A stretch of 64,000 bases of DNA from CAYVFC01 sp964450715 (GCA_964450715.1 CAYVFC010000019.1:1-64000), one strand, 5' to 3'. Counted from the stretch's first letter, positions 29,529-38,248 are shown. The notes: a model not told the origin generated them from the letters alone. Made by a program: numbers and translations.

Positions 29529-29698
29529 CTAGAGCACCGAACGGGTTGAAAACGCCATGAATTCGCGGTCTAGAGGAGCCATCTGCGGCCTCGTCCCTCC
29601 TAGAAATGGCTCTACCATTTCTTCGTCGGGCCGAGAGCCGCATCTGTCCCCTCTATCCTCGCGAACTCAAAGACGTTTCAACCCGTTCGCTACTCTAG
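29529..29698. repeat. MITE-like palindromic element, copy 2
   Basis: 170 bases, with CTAGAGCACCGAACGGGTTG at the left and CAACCCGTTCGCTACTCTAG at the right, inverted with respect to each other. The internal hairpin AAATGGCTCTACCATTTCTT carries compensating changes relative to copy 1, which suggests the fold matters. Confidence 0.7.
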
Positions 29699-29803
29699 GT
29701 CGCTCGTTGGGCTGGAGGCGACTGCCGCATGGCCGTGGAGTGAGCTGCTTCTCCTATATCGCGTCTGGATGGTCTGGTCGGGTAACTGAAGAAGGAGGAA
29801 GTT

Positions 29804-30613
29804 ATGATAGATAGTACAAAGGCGGGATTCGTGAATCGAGCCGTGGTTTTTTTCGTTCTGGTCGGCTGCCTGCTGGCCGTCGCCGGAGGCGGCTGCGGAG
29901 ACGATGACGACGACGGGTCGACCGGAAGCGGGGCGGGCAACGGCGGCGACACGGGTGCCGCGGGTAGCGGCGCGGGCTCGGGCGCCGGCGATGGCGCCGG
30001 CGGTAGCGACGGCGCGGGCGACGAAAAAGGGGATGCCTGCCAGTGCTATATCGATCTGGGAATCGTTCCGGACGACGCGGCCTTGAAGGCGGATTGCGTG
30101 TCGAACATATCCGATGCCTGCGTGAGCTGCTCGCTGGAGGTGGCCGCGGGTGCGAGCTGCGCCAACCTGACCGAGTCGGATTTCAACTCGTGCGCCGCGG
30201 ACTGCGCGGGGATGATCTCGGCTCCGGAGACCTCGGATGAGTGCAAGAGCATGATCAGCGCCTTTGGAGAGAGTCCGGTCGATGCGGAGGTAACGGACTG
30301 CCTGTGCGACAACTGCCTGAACGTCTTCGCTCCCTGCATGGTCAACCGGGGGTGCATGTCGATTATCCTCTGTATCGGCGAATACAATTGCGACCTGGCG
30401 GTTTGTATGGGCGAAGATATGTGCGGCCCGCTTTTCACCGAGGTGGGCGCCGTGTATCCGAACGCGATGACCGAGCTTCTGATACCCGTATCTCTATGTA
30501 ACAGCGACTTCCAGTGCCGCCCCGACCCGGTGGCGGGCGCGGGAGGCGGAGGCGGTACCGGCGGTGCCGGAGGTGAGAGCGGCGCCGGCGCAGGCGGCGC
30601 GGGCGGGGGTTGA
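29804..30613 (+). CDS. Cys-rich lipoprotein with Gly-rich linkers at both ends
   Basis: 269 aa. A strong ribosome site (AAGGAGG, 29792-29798) decides the ATG at 29804. Lipobox GGGC near residue 31, then a Gly/Asp/Ser linker. The middle 180 residues have about 20 Cys in close pairs (CQCYIDLG, CVSCSLEVAAGASC, CLCDNCLN), suggesting a disulfide-rich surface domain. The C-terminus is again Gly-rich (AGAGGGGGTGGAGGESG). No named domain recognised. Confidence 0.8.
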   Translation: MIDSTKAGFVNRAVVFFVLVGCLLAVAGGGCGDDDDDGSTGSGAGNGGDTGAAGSGAGSGAGDGAGGSDGAGDEKGDACQCYIDLGIVPDDAALKADCVSNISDACVSCSLEVAAGASCANLTESDFNSCAADCAGMISAPETSDECKSMISAFGESPVDAEVTDCLCDNCLNVFAPCMVNRGCMSIILCIGEYNCDLAVCMGEDMCGPLFTEVGAVYPNAMTELLIPVSLCNSDFQCRPDPVAGAGGGGGTGGAGGESGAGAGGAGGG

Positions 30614-30655
30614 TCGACGTCGTATTACGGACCGCGACCCGGCTGGTAGCCGGCG

Positions 30656-31127
30656 TTATCGAGGAGCATAGATCTGTGCAATCGGGATGAGCCAGGTCCT
30701 TACGCCGAGGACCTCGACCTCCGGGGTGGCGATGTAGCCGGTCTCGACGCCCTGGCATTGCTCGGCAAAGGGGCCGAGCATCACGCTGTATCCGGTAGAG
30801 GAGATCATGAAACCGTAGCCGGCGCCCGCGGTCGGTAGCGCCTTGGCCGCCCGGAGAGTACAGGTTTCAGCGGTGAGCGCTTCATCGGAGTATACGGTCA
30901 TTTCCGCGATCACAGCGGTGTAGGGAATGCCCGTATCGGCGTCGCAGCTGGCCGTGAACGGGTATTGCCGGGTATCGCTGTCCGCCTCGACCTCGAACTC
31001 GTCAGGACAGAAAGATGAAATAGACGCTTCGTCGCCCGCACCCGGTCATCGGTTCGCCCTCCTCGTCGACCGGGGCTGGCTGCCCCGCTCCCGTACCTTG
31101 TACCGCGATGGTGTCCTTTACGTCCAT
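30656..31127 (-). pseudogene. Frameshifted gene of unknown function
   Basis: From ATG 31127 one frame gives MDVKDTIAVQGTGAGQPAPV, then DEEGEPMTG, and stops at 31002. The adjacent frame, open from about 31045, continues GAGDEASISSFCPDEFEVEA and runs to the stop at 30656-30658 (C-terminus VRTWLIPIAQIYAPR). The joined protein has about 150 residues, several Cys and no signal peptide in the visible part, so the 5' end may also be lost. It converges on the upstream lipoprotein gene. Confidence 0.45.
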
Positions 31128-31204
31128 ATTGACGATGGGCGCGCTATTGCGTAGCACGGATGACAGGCGGGGCGTTTTCGCCGGAAATGGAGCGAGCGGA
31201 AAAG

Positions 31205-32011
31205 ATGACGGTATTGAGGGACAAGGTAGTAGCGATCACGGGCGCGGCCTCGGGCATCGGGCGGGCGCTGGCGGTAGAGCTGGTGAAGCGCGGCGCGCGG
31301 GTGGCGATATCGGACGTCGACGAGGCGGGTCTACAACAGACCGCGCGGCTGGTCGCCAACCCGAACCGGGTCACCACCCACGTGGTGGACGTGCGGGATC
31401 GCGCGGCGATGGAAGCCTACGCCCAGGAGGTGGGGACGCAGTTCGGTGGGGCCGACGTCATCGTCAACAACGCGGGGGTGGCCGCGCGCGCTACCATCGA
31501 GGAGATGTCTTACGAAGACCTGCATTTCGTCATCGACGTCAACTTCTGGGGCGTGGTGCACGGGGTCAAGGCTTTCCTGCCGTTGTTTCGGCGGCGCGGC
31601 GGCGGCCACATCGTCAACATCTCGAGCATCAACGCTATGGTGCCCTTTGCCAAGAACGGCCCCTACAACGCCTCCAAGTACGCCGTGCTCGGGCTTTCCG
31701 AGACGCTGATGCAGGAGCTCGCCTCGGAGCCGATCCGCGTCACCTGCGTGCATCCGGGCGGAATCCAGACCAACATCGCCAACACGGCCCGCAACATCAC
31801 CGAGGAGGAATCAGCCCATTTCAACCGTATAGCCATGACCAGCCCGGAAAAGGCGGCGCGGGTCATCCTCGACGGCGTGGAGCGCGACCGGCAACGCGTC
31901 TACGTGGGAGCGGACGCCAAGATCATGGCCACCGCCAAGCGCCTGCTGCCGGACTGGACCGTCCGTGTGGTCGGCGCCGTCTCGCTGAACCCGCTGGGCA
32001 AGAAGGGCTGA
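31205..32011 (+). CDS. SDR family NAD(P)-dependent oxidoreductase
   Basis: 268 aa from ATG 31205, chosen because AGCGGAAAAG precedes it and the fold begins at once (LRDKVVAITGAASGIGRA). In-frame ATGs at 31160 and 31187 are alternatives. Classical short-chain dehydrogenase: TGxxxGIG cofactor motif, VVDVRD, NNAGV, catalytic Ser in VNISSINA and YNASK (Tyr/Lys). The C-terminal TAKRLLPDWTVRVVGAVSLN is long and hydrophobic, as in SDRs acting on lipid-like substrates. Substrate unknown. It converges on the next gene with 15 bases between stops. Confidence 0.92.
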   Translation: MTVLRDKVVAITGAASGIGRALAVELVKRGARVAISDVDEAGLQQTARLVANPNRVTTHVVDVRDRAAMEAYAQEVGTQFGGADVIVNNAGVAARATIEEMSYEDLHFVIDVNFWGVVHGVKAFLPLFRRRGGGHIVNISSINAMVPFAKNGPYNASKYAVLGLSETLMQELASEPIRVTCVHPGGIQTNIANTARNITEEESAHFNRIAMTSPEKAARVILDGVERDRQRVYVGADAKIMATAKRLLPDWTVRVVGAVSLNPLGKKG

Positions 32012-32026
32012 CCGGGCGCGGGCCGT

Positions 32027-34375
32027 TCACTCGAGGATGATGTGTTCCTGGTAGTAGAGGTCGAAGCCGGCCAGGCAGGGAAAGGTCAGGCCTTCCAGGG
32101 CGGCGCGTACGCAGTCGAGCGTTTCCAGCGGCACCTCCTCGGGCGGAAGTGAGGTCCTGACCCCGGCGAACCTGCCTTGTGCGTCTATGGTAATCGTCAG
32201 CTCGGTTGAATACCGACCGGGTGGAGGGATCGTGCACTCATCTCTTATCGCGCTCAACAGCCGGTCGTAGTCCCCGGTAGCCGCGGTCGCGCTCGACCTC
32301 ACGTAGTAGAGGTTAGCGGGATTTGGCTTGTTATCGGGAAGGCAGCTGAGTTGCCGCCCCGTCAACGCGTCGTTCACGAGCGACTCCTGCTCGTCCACCA
32401 GCTGCCGTGTGGCAGCCGATCGGTCGTCTGGCTGCAAGGCCCCGAGGCCGTCGTACCGCGCGGTCGCTCCATCCAGGCTGACCACGATGTCTCCGATAAA
32501 ACAGGGCGAGGATTCTGCGGCCAGCGCTCGGATCTGCTCTTCTTCCTGACGGGCCTGCTCCTCGGTGCAGGGATCGATGGCTTCTGCACCGGAGTCCCAC
32601 GTCTCGACCGTGGCGTCGTTCGCCGGAAAGGGCGGGAGTGGGCCGGTCGGATAGAGGTCCCGCGTGGTCTCTGAATAGCAGGCGGCCAGCGAGCTTCCCA
32701 TCAGGCAGAAGGAGGCGGCTCCGACCGCGGCCGCGCGGGTGGGGGAGAAGCGGCGTACGGGACGCCGCAGGGAGAGCGATATAGATCGCTCTATCGCGTC
32801 TAGCTCCTCTTCCAGCCGCCTGGAGCGGGAATGGATCTCGTCCAGTAGCGCGCGGGAGGGCTCGCACCGCGGGCTTGCGCCCCGGCCGTCGCGGGCGAGC
32901 TCGAGCGCCCGCCGGTACGCCTCGATGTAGAGGCAGTTGACCAGCCTTCGCGTCCAGTCCAGCCGCTGCCGCGCTTCGGACAGGTTCGCTTCGGGGTACA
33001 GGCGCGCGGCCAGCGACAGCAGCAGGTGGTTGTCGTGGGTGCGAAAGGCGACCGAGTAGTTATGGAACGCCTCGATGCGGAGCCGGGTGAAGAGCCGATC
33101 AAAGCGCTCCAGCAGCGGATCGGCGAAGCGATAGCCGTAACGAAACGGATTGCCCTCCAGCCGCCCCTCGGATGCGATCTGCTGGTGTAGGCGCGTGCCG
33201 TGATAGACCAGCATCTTGTTGGTCTCGAACACGCCGGCCGGCAATCGCTCGAGGAAGTCGATGCCCTGCGCGATGGTCTCCGGCGTCGAGTAAGGATGTA
33301 ACAGCATGATGTTGGAGACGGCGGCGACGCCGGCCCGGTCGAGCGCGGTCAGCAGCTCGGCCTCCCCGGGCCCTGGCGCGCGCCGGGCAAAGCGGGCGGC
33401 CTGATCCTGGCTGGTCATCTCCAGCCCCAGGAAGACCCGCACCAGGCCGAGCCCGGCCAGCGGCTCGACCATGGCCGGTGTCAGCCGGTCCGCCCGCAGC
33501 ATGGTGCCGATGCCCAGGGGGCCAACACCGCGGCGGTCCAGGCCCTTTCTCCAGCTATCGAGGTAATCGAGCGCTTCAGGCTCGGAGTAGGGCAGCAGGT
33601 GCTCATCCACGAAGTAGAAGTAGCGAACCCCCCGTTCGTGCCAGAGGAGTGCCATCTCGTCGCACAAGTCATCGAGATCGCGACGGCGCACGCCGCCCAC
33701 GCCGTACTGTCTCAGCTTGTTCGCTTCGGCGCCGGCGCGCCTTCCCTCCTGTAGCTCCAGGCGCTGGAGCGCGGCCGGGCCGCAATAGGAGCAGCGTCCC
33801 TTGCAGCCGCGGGTAGCCACCATGTGCGCGGCCGGAAAGCCCAAAATCTCCGGTAGCGCGTCCCGCGCCGGCCGTATCTTCATCGGCATATCGTCGAGCA
33901 CCGGCGCGGGCTCCCCGTCGCCGCTTCGGGTGGTCAGCCCGGGAATGCCCTCGAACGAGCGATCCGACTCGAAACGGCGAGCCATCTCGCGAAATGGGCG
34001 CTCGCCCGCGAAGCGAACCACGCTGTCCAGCCACGGGTACCTCTTGAGCAGCCAGCGGCGCGCCAGCGTAGCGAACCCGCCGCCGCAGGTGATATGCCCC
34101 CGAAAGCCGCGCCGTCGCAGCATCTCGCCCAGGGCCAGGGGCAAGAACGACGAGCTCCCGTCGTTCAGCGAGAGCCCCACGATGTCTGGCCTTTCGTTCA
34201 GCACCGAAGAGGCCACGCGCGACAGCTCACTCGCCCCGTTCAGGTGGTGCCGTTCGGCCCGGTATCCCGCCTGCCGCAAGGCGCCCTGGAGATAGCCCAG
34301 GCCCAGGTTTTCGTTGTCCGCCAGACAGCGCCCCACCAGCGCGAAGCGGCACCTCTTTCCATTGTTGTCGAGCAT
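32027..34375 (-). CDS. Radical SAM protein joined in frame to a lipoprotein-like, AgmX-type C-terminal module
   Basis: 782 aa from ATG 34375 (GGGACGGA upstream). Residues 8-150 resemble a B12-binding domain (CRFALVGRCLADNENLGLGY, then PDIVGLSLNDGSSS). The radical SAM core has TRGCKGRCSYC with Cys191, 195 and 198, and FVDEHLLPYSEPE. After about residue 540 there is a twin-Arg stretch (RRPVRRFSPTR) and a hydrophobic segment ending SSLAAC at Cys566, then an acidic/Pro linker and about 180 residues ending CVRAALEGLTFPC. The last part resembles the AgmX/PglI C-terminal (TonB-like) domain. No stop separates the parts. A cytosolic Fe-S enzyme with an apparently exported tail is unusual. Confidence 0.8.
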   Translation of the reverse strand: MLDNNGKRCRFALVGRCLADNENLGLGYLQGALRQAGYRAERHHLNGASELSRVASSVLNERPDIVGLSLNDGSSSFLPLALGEMLRRRGFRGHITCGGGFATLARRWLLKRYPWLDSVVRFAGERPFREMARRFESDRSFEGIPGLTTRSGDGEPAPVLDDMPMKIRPARDALPEILGFPAAHMVATRGCKGRCSYCGPAALQRLELQEGRRAGAEANKLRQYGVGGVRRRDLDDLCDEMALLWHERGVRYFYFVDEHLLPYSEPEALDYLDSWRKGLDRRGVGPLGIGTMLRADRLTPAMVEPLAGLGLVRVFLGLEMTSQDQAARFARRAPGPGEAELLTALDRAGVAAVSNIMLLHPYSTPETIAQGIDFLERLPAGVFETNKMLVYHGTRLHQQIASEGRLEGNPFRYGYRFADPLLERFDRLFTRLRIEAFHNYSVAFRTHDNHLLLSLAARLYPEANLSEARQRLDWTRRLVNCLYIEAYRRALELARDGRGASPRCEPSRALLDEIHSRSRRLEEELDAIERSISLSLRRPVRRFSPTRAAAVGAASFCLMGSSLAACYSETTRDLYPTGPLPPFPANDATVETWDSGAEAIDPCTEEQARQEEEQIRALAAESSPCFIGDIVVSLDGATARYDGLGALQPDDRSAATRQLVDEQESLVNDALTGRQLSCLPDNKPNPANLYYVRSSATAATGDYDRLLSAIRDECTIPPPGRYSTELTITIDAQGRFAGVRTSLPPEEVPLETLDCVRAALEGLTFPCLAGFDLYYQEHIILE

Positions 34376-34488
34376 GAATGAATCCGTCCCTTTGACCGAG
34401 GACGGGCGCGAGCGCCGGTACGATCGGATCCGCGGTGTCCTCGGTACTCGGTATTTATAACCCCGGTCGCGGCGCAACAGAGAACCGA

Positions 34489-34787
34489 CCAATTGCGGGA
34501 CGGTCCTCGACCAATTGCGGGACGACCAATTGCGGGACGGTCCTAGTTTCCTAGTTAACGCGGAAATCCCCGACGAAGACTTAACTAGGAAACTAGGACC
34601 GTCCCGCTTTTAGTAAGTTTCCTAGTTAACGCGGAAATCCCCGACGAAGACTTAACTAGGAAACTAGGACCGTCCCGCTTTTAGTAGGGAGGGGGGGAGT
34701 CGATCACAGGTTCTTTTGCTGGACGCTGGTCCCGCTTTTAGTAGGGAGGGGGGGAGTCGATCACAGGTTCTTTTGCTGGACGCTGGT
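34489..34787. repeat. Perfect palindrome with nested tandem duplications
   Basis: Three copies of CCAATTGCGGGACG (34489, 34511, 34526). A perfect 27-base inverted repeat has arms 34532-34558 and 34581-34607 with the core CCTAGTTTCCTAGTTAA. A 71-base unit starting at 34546 is repeated from 34617. A 57-base unit starting at 34672 is repeated from 34729. The last unit includes the final codons of the hydrolase gene at 34761, so that 3' end is duplicated. The palindrome resembles ends used by REP-associated or IS200-like transposases, but no transposase is present. Confidence 0.75.
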
Positions 34788-35951
34788 CCAGGTCGATTCC
34801 TGGCAGACCCCGCACCCGGCGCCCAGGAACTCGGGATCGAGCGAGCGGTCGTCCATCAGCTTCCAGCGCAGCCACTTGGTCGCCAGCTCGCCGATCTGGT
34901 CGCTGGTGGGCGCGGTTAGGATGCCGAGGTGCCCGGCGTTGAAGTTGGCGTAGAAGACCGGCGTGGTGGCGTTGGCGAAGTCCGTGTCGCAGTTGGCGGC
35001 GGCCGCGTCGCAGGTCAGGTCGAGGATGTTGGTGCCGCAGTTGCCCGGGATCCCACAGATGAAGATGGCGGGGGCGTGCAGGTTGTTGATGCGCTCCGGA
35101 GCAAAGTTGCCGCCCGAGATGTGAACGGTGGTGGTCAAGTGCGGGTCGTCCGCGATTGTAAAGGTGGCCAGGCTGCCCATGGAGTAGCCCATGGAGGCGA
35201 CCCGATCGGTGTTGAGCTTGCCCTCGAGCTCGCTGCCGCTACGGGTGTTCTCGGCGATGGCCCAGTCGAGCCCCGCCTTGATCTGCTGGCCGAGATTGAC
35301 CTCGTCGTTGGGCATGGGAATGACGTCGGCCGCCACTACCACGAAACCGTGCGTGGCCAGGCGCGGGAGCAGCGGGTACATGGAATGCGAGGTGGAGCCG
35401 CCGCTCATCCAGCCGACGATGGGATTTTTGGCGCCGTTCGGCGCCAGCTCGGTCGGTAGATAGACCGTGTAACCCGGGGCCGGGCCCACGCCGACCAGGG
35501 TCGTGCTCGTATAGGGACCGTCTGCGGCGAAATTGCTAACGGGCGGGAAGGGCCCGGTGACCGGTCCGGGATCGCCGGCATCGCCGAGACCGCCGTCGAC
35601 CGCGGGACCGGCATCCGGATCGGTAACACCGCCGGCTCCGGCGATCGCCGCATCGGTCAGGTCCGGTGTGCCGCCGCTGCCGCCGCCTCCGCCGCCGATC
35701 GGATCGGGCGCGCCCCCGGCGCCCGCCACCACCTCGCCTCCGGTGCTTCCGGCCATGGGTAGCGTTCCGGCACTGCCGGCAACATCTACCATACCACCCA
35801 TTCCGCCCTGACCGGCGGTCGCGCCGGCGATGCCCGGGTAACCGCCAGTGTTTAGGCCAGGCCGGTCAGAGCCGTCGCACGCCGCAAGCTGGACGACGAT
35901 GATGACTGAAAACCCAATGAAAACGATATGTTTTATCCGCGACATGTTCAC
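34761..35951 (-). CDS. Secreted alpha/beta hydrolase lipoprotein (chlorophyllase/polyesterase-like)
   Basis: 396 aa. Lipobox LAAC near residue 25, then about 120 residues of Gly/Asp linker. The catalytic domain begins at GYTVYLPTELAPNGAKNPIV. It has WMSGGSTSHSMY (oxyanion region), THGFVVVAADVIPMPND, the nucleophile elbow ASMGYSMGS (GxSxG) and FNAGHLGI with the likely catalytic His. The set resembles the cutinase/PET-hydrolase-like and chlorophyllase-like esterases. C-terminal Cys pairs (CGVCQ) may stabilise it. Predicted to cleave esters outside the cell. The substrate is not predictable from sequence. Its 3' end is duplicated in the adjacent repeat. Confidence 0.85.
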   Translation of the reverse strand: MNMSRIKHIVFIGFSVIIVVQLAACDGSDRPGLNTGGYPGIAGATAGQGGMGGMVDVAGSAGTLPMAGSTGGEVVAGAGGAPDPIGGGGGGSGGTPDLTDAAIAGAGGVTDPDAGPAVDGGLGDAGDPGPVTGPFPPVSNFAADGPYTSTTLVGVGPAPGYTVYLPTELAPNGAKNPIVGWMSGGSTSHSMYPLLPRLATHGFVVVAADVIPMPNDEVNLGQQIKAGLDWAIAENTRSGSELEGKLNTDRVASMGYSMGSLATFTIADDPHLTTTVHISGGNFAPERINNLHAPAIFICGIPGNCGTNILDLTCDAAAANCDTDFANATTPVFYANFNAGHLGILTAPTSDQIGELATKWLRWKLMDDRSLDPEFLGAGCGVCQESTWTSVQQKNL

Positions 35952-36074
35952 ACCCTCGGTCTGTAGGCACGATCCCTACACTTTTGATTCTAGATAGAGG
36001 CGTGTACGAAAAATCGTCACCTCGTGCCAATCGCTATTCAGATCGGGCCAGGCCCGGTCTATTCTCCCCGGAAT

Positions 36075-37136
36075 ATGCCGACGAGCTCGATCCCCCCGGC
36101 TCCCCAATACACGCTCCCGGCCACCCAGGTGCTGCAGCTGGTCGAGCTGGTCAAGCGCTGGGGTGTGACCGCCGACGAGCTGCTGAGCGGTTCGGGGCTA
36201 AGCGAGCCGCTCATCGCCGATCCCGAGGCGCGCATACCTCTGGAGATCATGTCGATGGTGACGGAACGGGCGCGCGCGCTTACCGGGGAGCCCGGGCTCG
36301 GCTACTACCTGGGGCTGCAGAAGCGCGCCTCCATGTACGGCTTCGTAGGCTTCGCCGCCATGAGCGCCGCGACCCTGCGCCAGGCATTGGAGCTGGCGGT
36401 CGAGTTCACCCACGTGGTCACCACGGCCCTGGACCTCAGGCTCGACGTCGAGGGGGCAGTGGCCGCGCTGGTCATCGAGGAGCACGTGGACATCGGCAAC
36501 ACGCGCGACGTCGCCCTGCTCAGCCTGCTGGTGGGCATGTCGACCATCGCCGCCGCGCTGACCGGACACAAGATCGAGGGAACGGCCGAGGTGGCGCTGC
36601 CCGCGCCGCCCTACTATCCGAGGTTCGCCCACCTGCTGCCGAACGTCCGTTTCGATCAGCCCAAGACCCGGCTCCTCTTTGACGCCGCCGCGCTTGACCT
36701 GCCCCTGGTCGCGCCCGATCCGGCCGGCTTGCAGCTGGCGCGCCGGCAGTGCGAGCGGGAGCTACAGGCGCTGGGATTTGAAGGAGATATCCTCGACCGG
36801 GTGCGGCGGACTCTGACCGGGCCCGAGGGATTCCGCAGCATCGAGGAGGTGGCCGCCGAGCTGCACATGTCGACCCGCACGCTGAAACGGCGGCTGGCCG
36901 CTCGGGGCGCGAGCTTTTCGGCGCTGCTCGAACAGGAGCGCTGCGAGAAAGCGCTGCTGTTGCTGCGTTCGTCTGCCAGCACGCTCGACGCCATCGCCGA
37001 GCAGTTGGGTTACGCCACCGCGTCGAACTTCGGCCGCGCCTTCCGCCGCTGGACCGGCCAAACCCCGGCCGCCTTCCGCCGGGGGGCAGCAGTGCCGGTA
37101 GACGGCGAGAGCGTTCGACGTCGAGAGGATGGATAG
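36075..37136 (+). CDS. AraC family transcriptional regulator with an arabinose-binding-type N-terminal domain
   Basis: 353 aa from ATG 36075 (a GTG at 36024 is an upstream alternative). The N-terminal 190 residues match the Arabinose_bd fold (PF12625) of OruR/ArgR-like AraC regulators (VKRWGVTADELLSGSGL and PGLGYYLGLQKRASMYGFVG). The C-terminal AraC DNA-binding domain has two HTH motifs (SIEEVAAELHMSTRTLKRRL, then ASFSALLEQERCEKALLLL) and ends GYATASNFGRAFRRWTGQTP. The ligand is unknown. It is divergent from the secreted hydrolase gene, which makes that gene a plausible target. Confidence 0.92.
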   Translation: MPTSSIPPAPQYTLPATQVLQLVELVKRWGVTADELLSGSGLSEPLIADPEARIPLEIMSMVTERARALTGEPGLGYYLGLQKRASMYGFVGFAAMSAATLRQALELAVEFTHVVTTALDLRLDVEGAVAALVIEEHVDIGNTRDVALLSLLVGMSTIAAALTGHKIEGTAEVALPAPPYYPRFAHLLPNVRFDQPKTRLLFDAAALDLPLVAPDPAGLQLARRQCERELQALGFEGDILDRVRRTLTGPEGFRSIEEVAAELHMSTRTLKRRLAARGASFSALLEQERCEKALLLLRSSASTLDAIAEQLGYATASNFGRAFRRWTGQTPAAFRRGAAVPVDGESVRRREDG

Positions 37137-37187
37137 GGGGAAAGGCGGCTACCCGTTCCCACGGTGAGCAGGCGGGTCGGTCGCGTC

Positions 37188-37673
37188 TTAGTCCCGCGAG
37201 CGCCGCTGGCGCGGCCAGGCCAGAAAAAGCGGGACCAGCAGGGCCGGCAAGGTCATCAGGTCGCCCGCGTCCATGGTGAGCTGCACCGGCTGTACTGCGG
37301 GCAAGGCGTCTCCGAACAGGACGCGCGTCGCGCGCAACGGCCACTGGGCGGTACCGAGCCCCCAGCGGTAGGCGAAAGCGGCCGGTTCGAAGAGGTTGAT
37401 GGTCGCCATGACCAGACCGGTCGCCGATACGCATACCAACAACCAGCAGGTCCTGGCGCGCCTCGAGGACACGCCGTGCATCTCGACGACGGCCAGGGCC
37501 AGCAAGGGGAATACAATCAGGCTGGTGACGTCGCTCAGCTTGCCGGTGAGCCAGCAGGGATGGAACGGCTTGAAGACGTGGTCGTTGGCGAACCAGAGCA
37601 CGAGCGAGCCCAGCACCAGCGGATGCAACAGTACCGCTCCCGGAAAGAATCGGCTCTCTTGCGGCGCGTTCAC
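37188..37673 (-). CDS. Four-helix integral membrane protein of unknown function
   Basis: 161 aa with about four hydrophobic segments (VLLHPLVLGSLVLWFAN, SLIVFPLLALAVV, CWLLVCVSATGLVMA, LMTLPALLVPLFLAW). The segment NDHVFKPFHPCWLTGKLSDV is characteristic of a recurring uncharacterised bacterial family (HxxKPxxPxxLTGKLSD, recalled not searched). It lies 21 bases downstream of the stop of the next minus-strand gene, so an operon with 37695-39052 is likely. Confidence 0.7.
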   Translation of the reverse strand: MNAPQESRFFPGAVLLHPLVLGSLVLWFANDHVFKPFHPCWLTGKLSDVTSLIVFPLLALAVVEMHGVSSRRARTCWLLVCVSATGLVMATINLFEPAAFAYRWGLGTAQWPLRATRVLFGDALPAVQPVQLTMDAGDLMTLPALLVPLFLAWPRQRRSRD

Positions 37674-37694
37674 GATAGGCGACTCCGGATACGC

Positions 37695-38237
37695 CTACGG
37701 TTCGTCAAAAGTCACCTCGATCGCTGCATCCGGCGGGAAGCTGCCGTCCTGCGGAGAACAGAAGCCCCCGCCGTCCGAGGCTGATGATTCGGCCTCGACG
37801 TCGATGTCGACCGTTCCCACTCCCTCCGTGATCTCGAAGCTGAAGCCGGCCTGGCAATCCTCGCCTTCGATGCAGATCTCCGAGAGGTAATAGGTTGTAT
37901 AAGCAGAGTCACCGCGGAAAATAGCCGACGTAAGCGGTTTATTCGTGATCGCGAGCCGGGAGTCGTCGGGAATCACGCGGACCTGGATCTCCGTACGGTC
38001 GACAGGGGGGTCGACGAGATGGAGCGAGATATGGACCGAGACCTCGACTCCGTGATCGAAAGCGGCCCGATTGGCCCGGGCGGTCACCTGCAATACGTCG
38101 TCGTCGACCAGGCTTTTCCGGTCGGAATCGGTGAGGAAATGTTCTTCCGGGGCAGAGGTGGCGAGCGCGGTGAGCACGCCGAGCACCAGGACCGTCCGTG
38201 CTAAAAGGACGTCGCGGTTCTCCTTCGCGAGGATCAC
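37695..38237 (-). CDS. Exported protein of unknown function with beta-rich domain
   Basis: About 180 aa from GTG 38237. This start lies just after the end of the lectin-like gene, and the frame further upstream overlaps that gene and lacks protein character. Residues 1-34 include a hydrophobic stretch (RTVLVLGVLTALATSA) that fits a signal peptide. The remainder is beta-rich (VEVSVHISLHLVDPPVDRTE and QAGFSFEITEGVGTVDIDVE) with two Cys pairs near CIEGEDC. No named domain recognised. Probably translated together with the lectin-like lipoprotein 11 bases upstream. Confidence 0.65.
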   Translation of the reverse strand: MILAKENRDVLLARTVLVLGVLTALATSAPEEHFLTDSDRKSLVDDDVLQVTARANRAAFDHGVEVSVHISLHLVDPPVDRTEIQVRVIPDDSRLAITNKPLTSAIFRGDSAYTTYYLSEICIEGEDCQAGFSFEITEGVGTVDIDVEAESSASDGGGFCSPQDGSFPPDAAIEVTFDEP

Positions 38238-38248
38238 GCTCTTCGCTT

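Larger units (their letters stand above)
28858..29803. other. Gene-poor region with palindromic elements and a scaffold gap
   Basis: No credible coding sequence. It holds two full copies and one interrupted copy of a MITE-like element (annotated separately) and a 100-N gap. At about 29113-29151 there is a degenerate relative of the dispersed CTCGAAAT...CTCGAGATGACA repeat. Confidence 0.7.

Noticed and set aside
28895..29698. CRISPR array
   Set aside because: Units are 71 or about 170 bases, palindromic and without short unique spacers; no cas genes are in the window.
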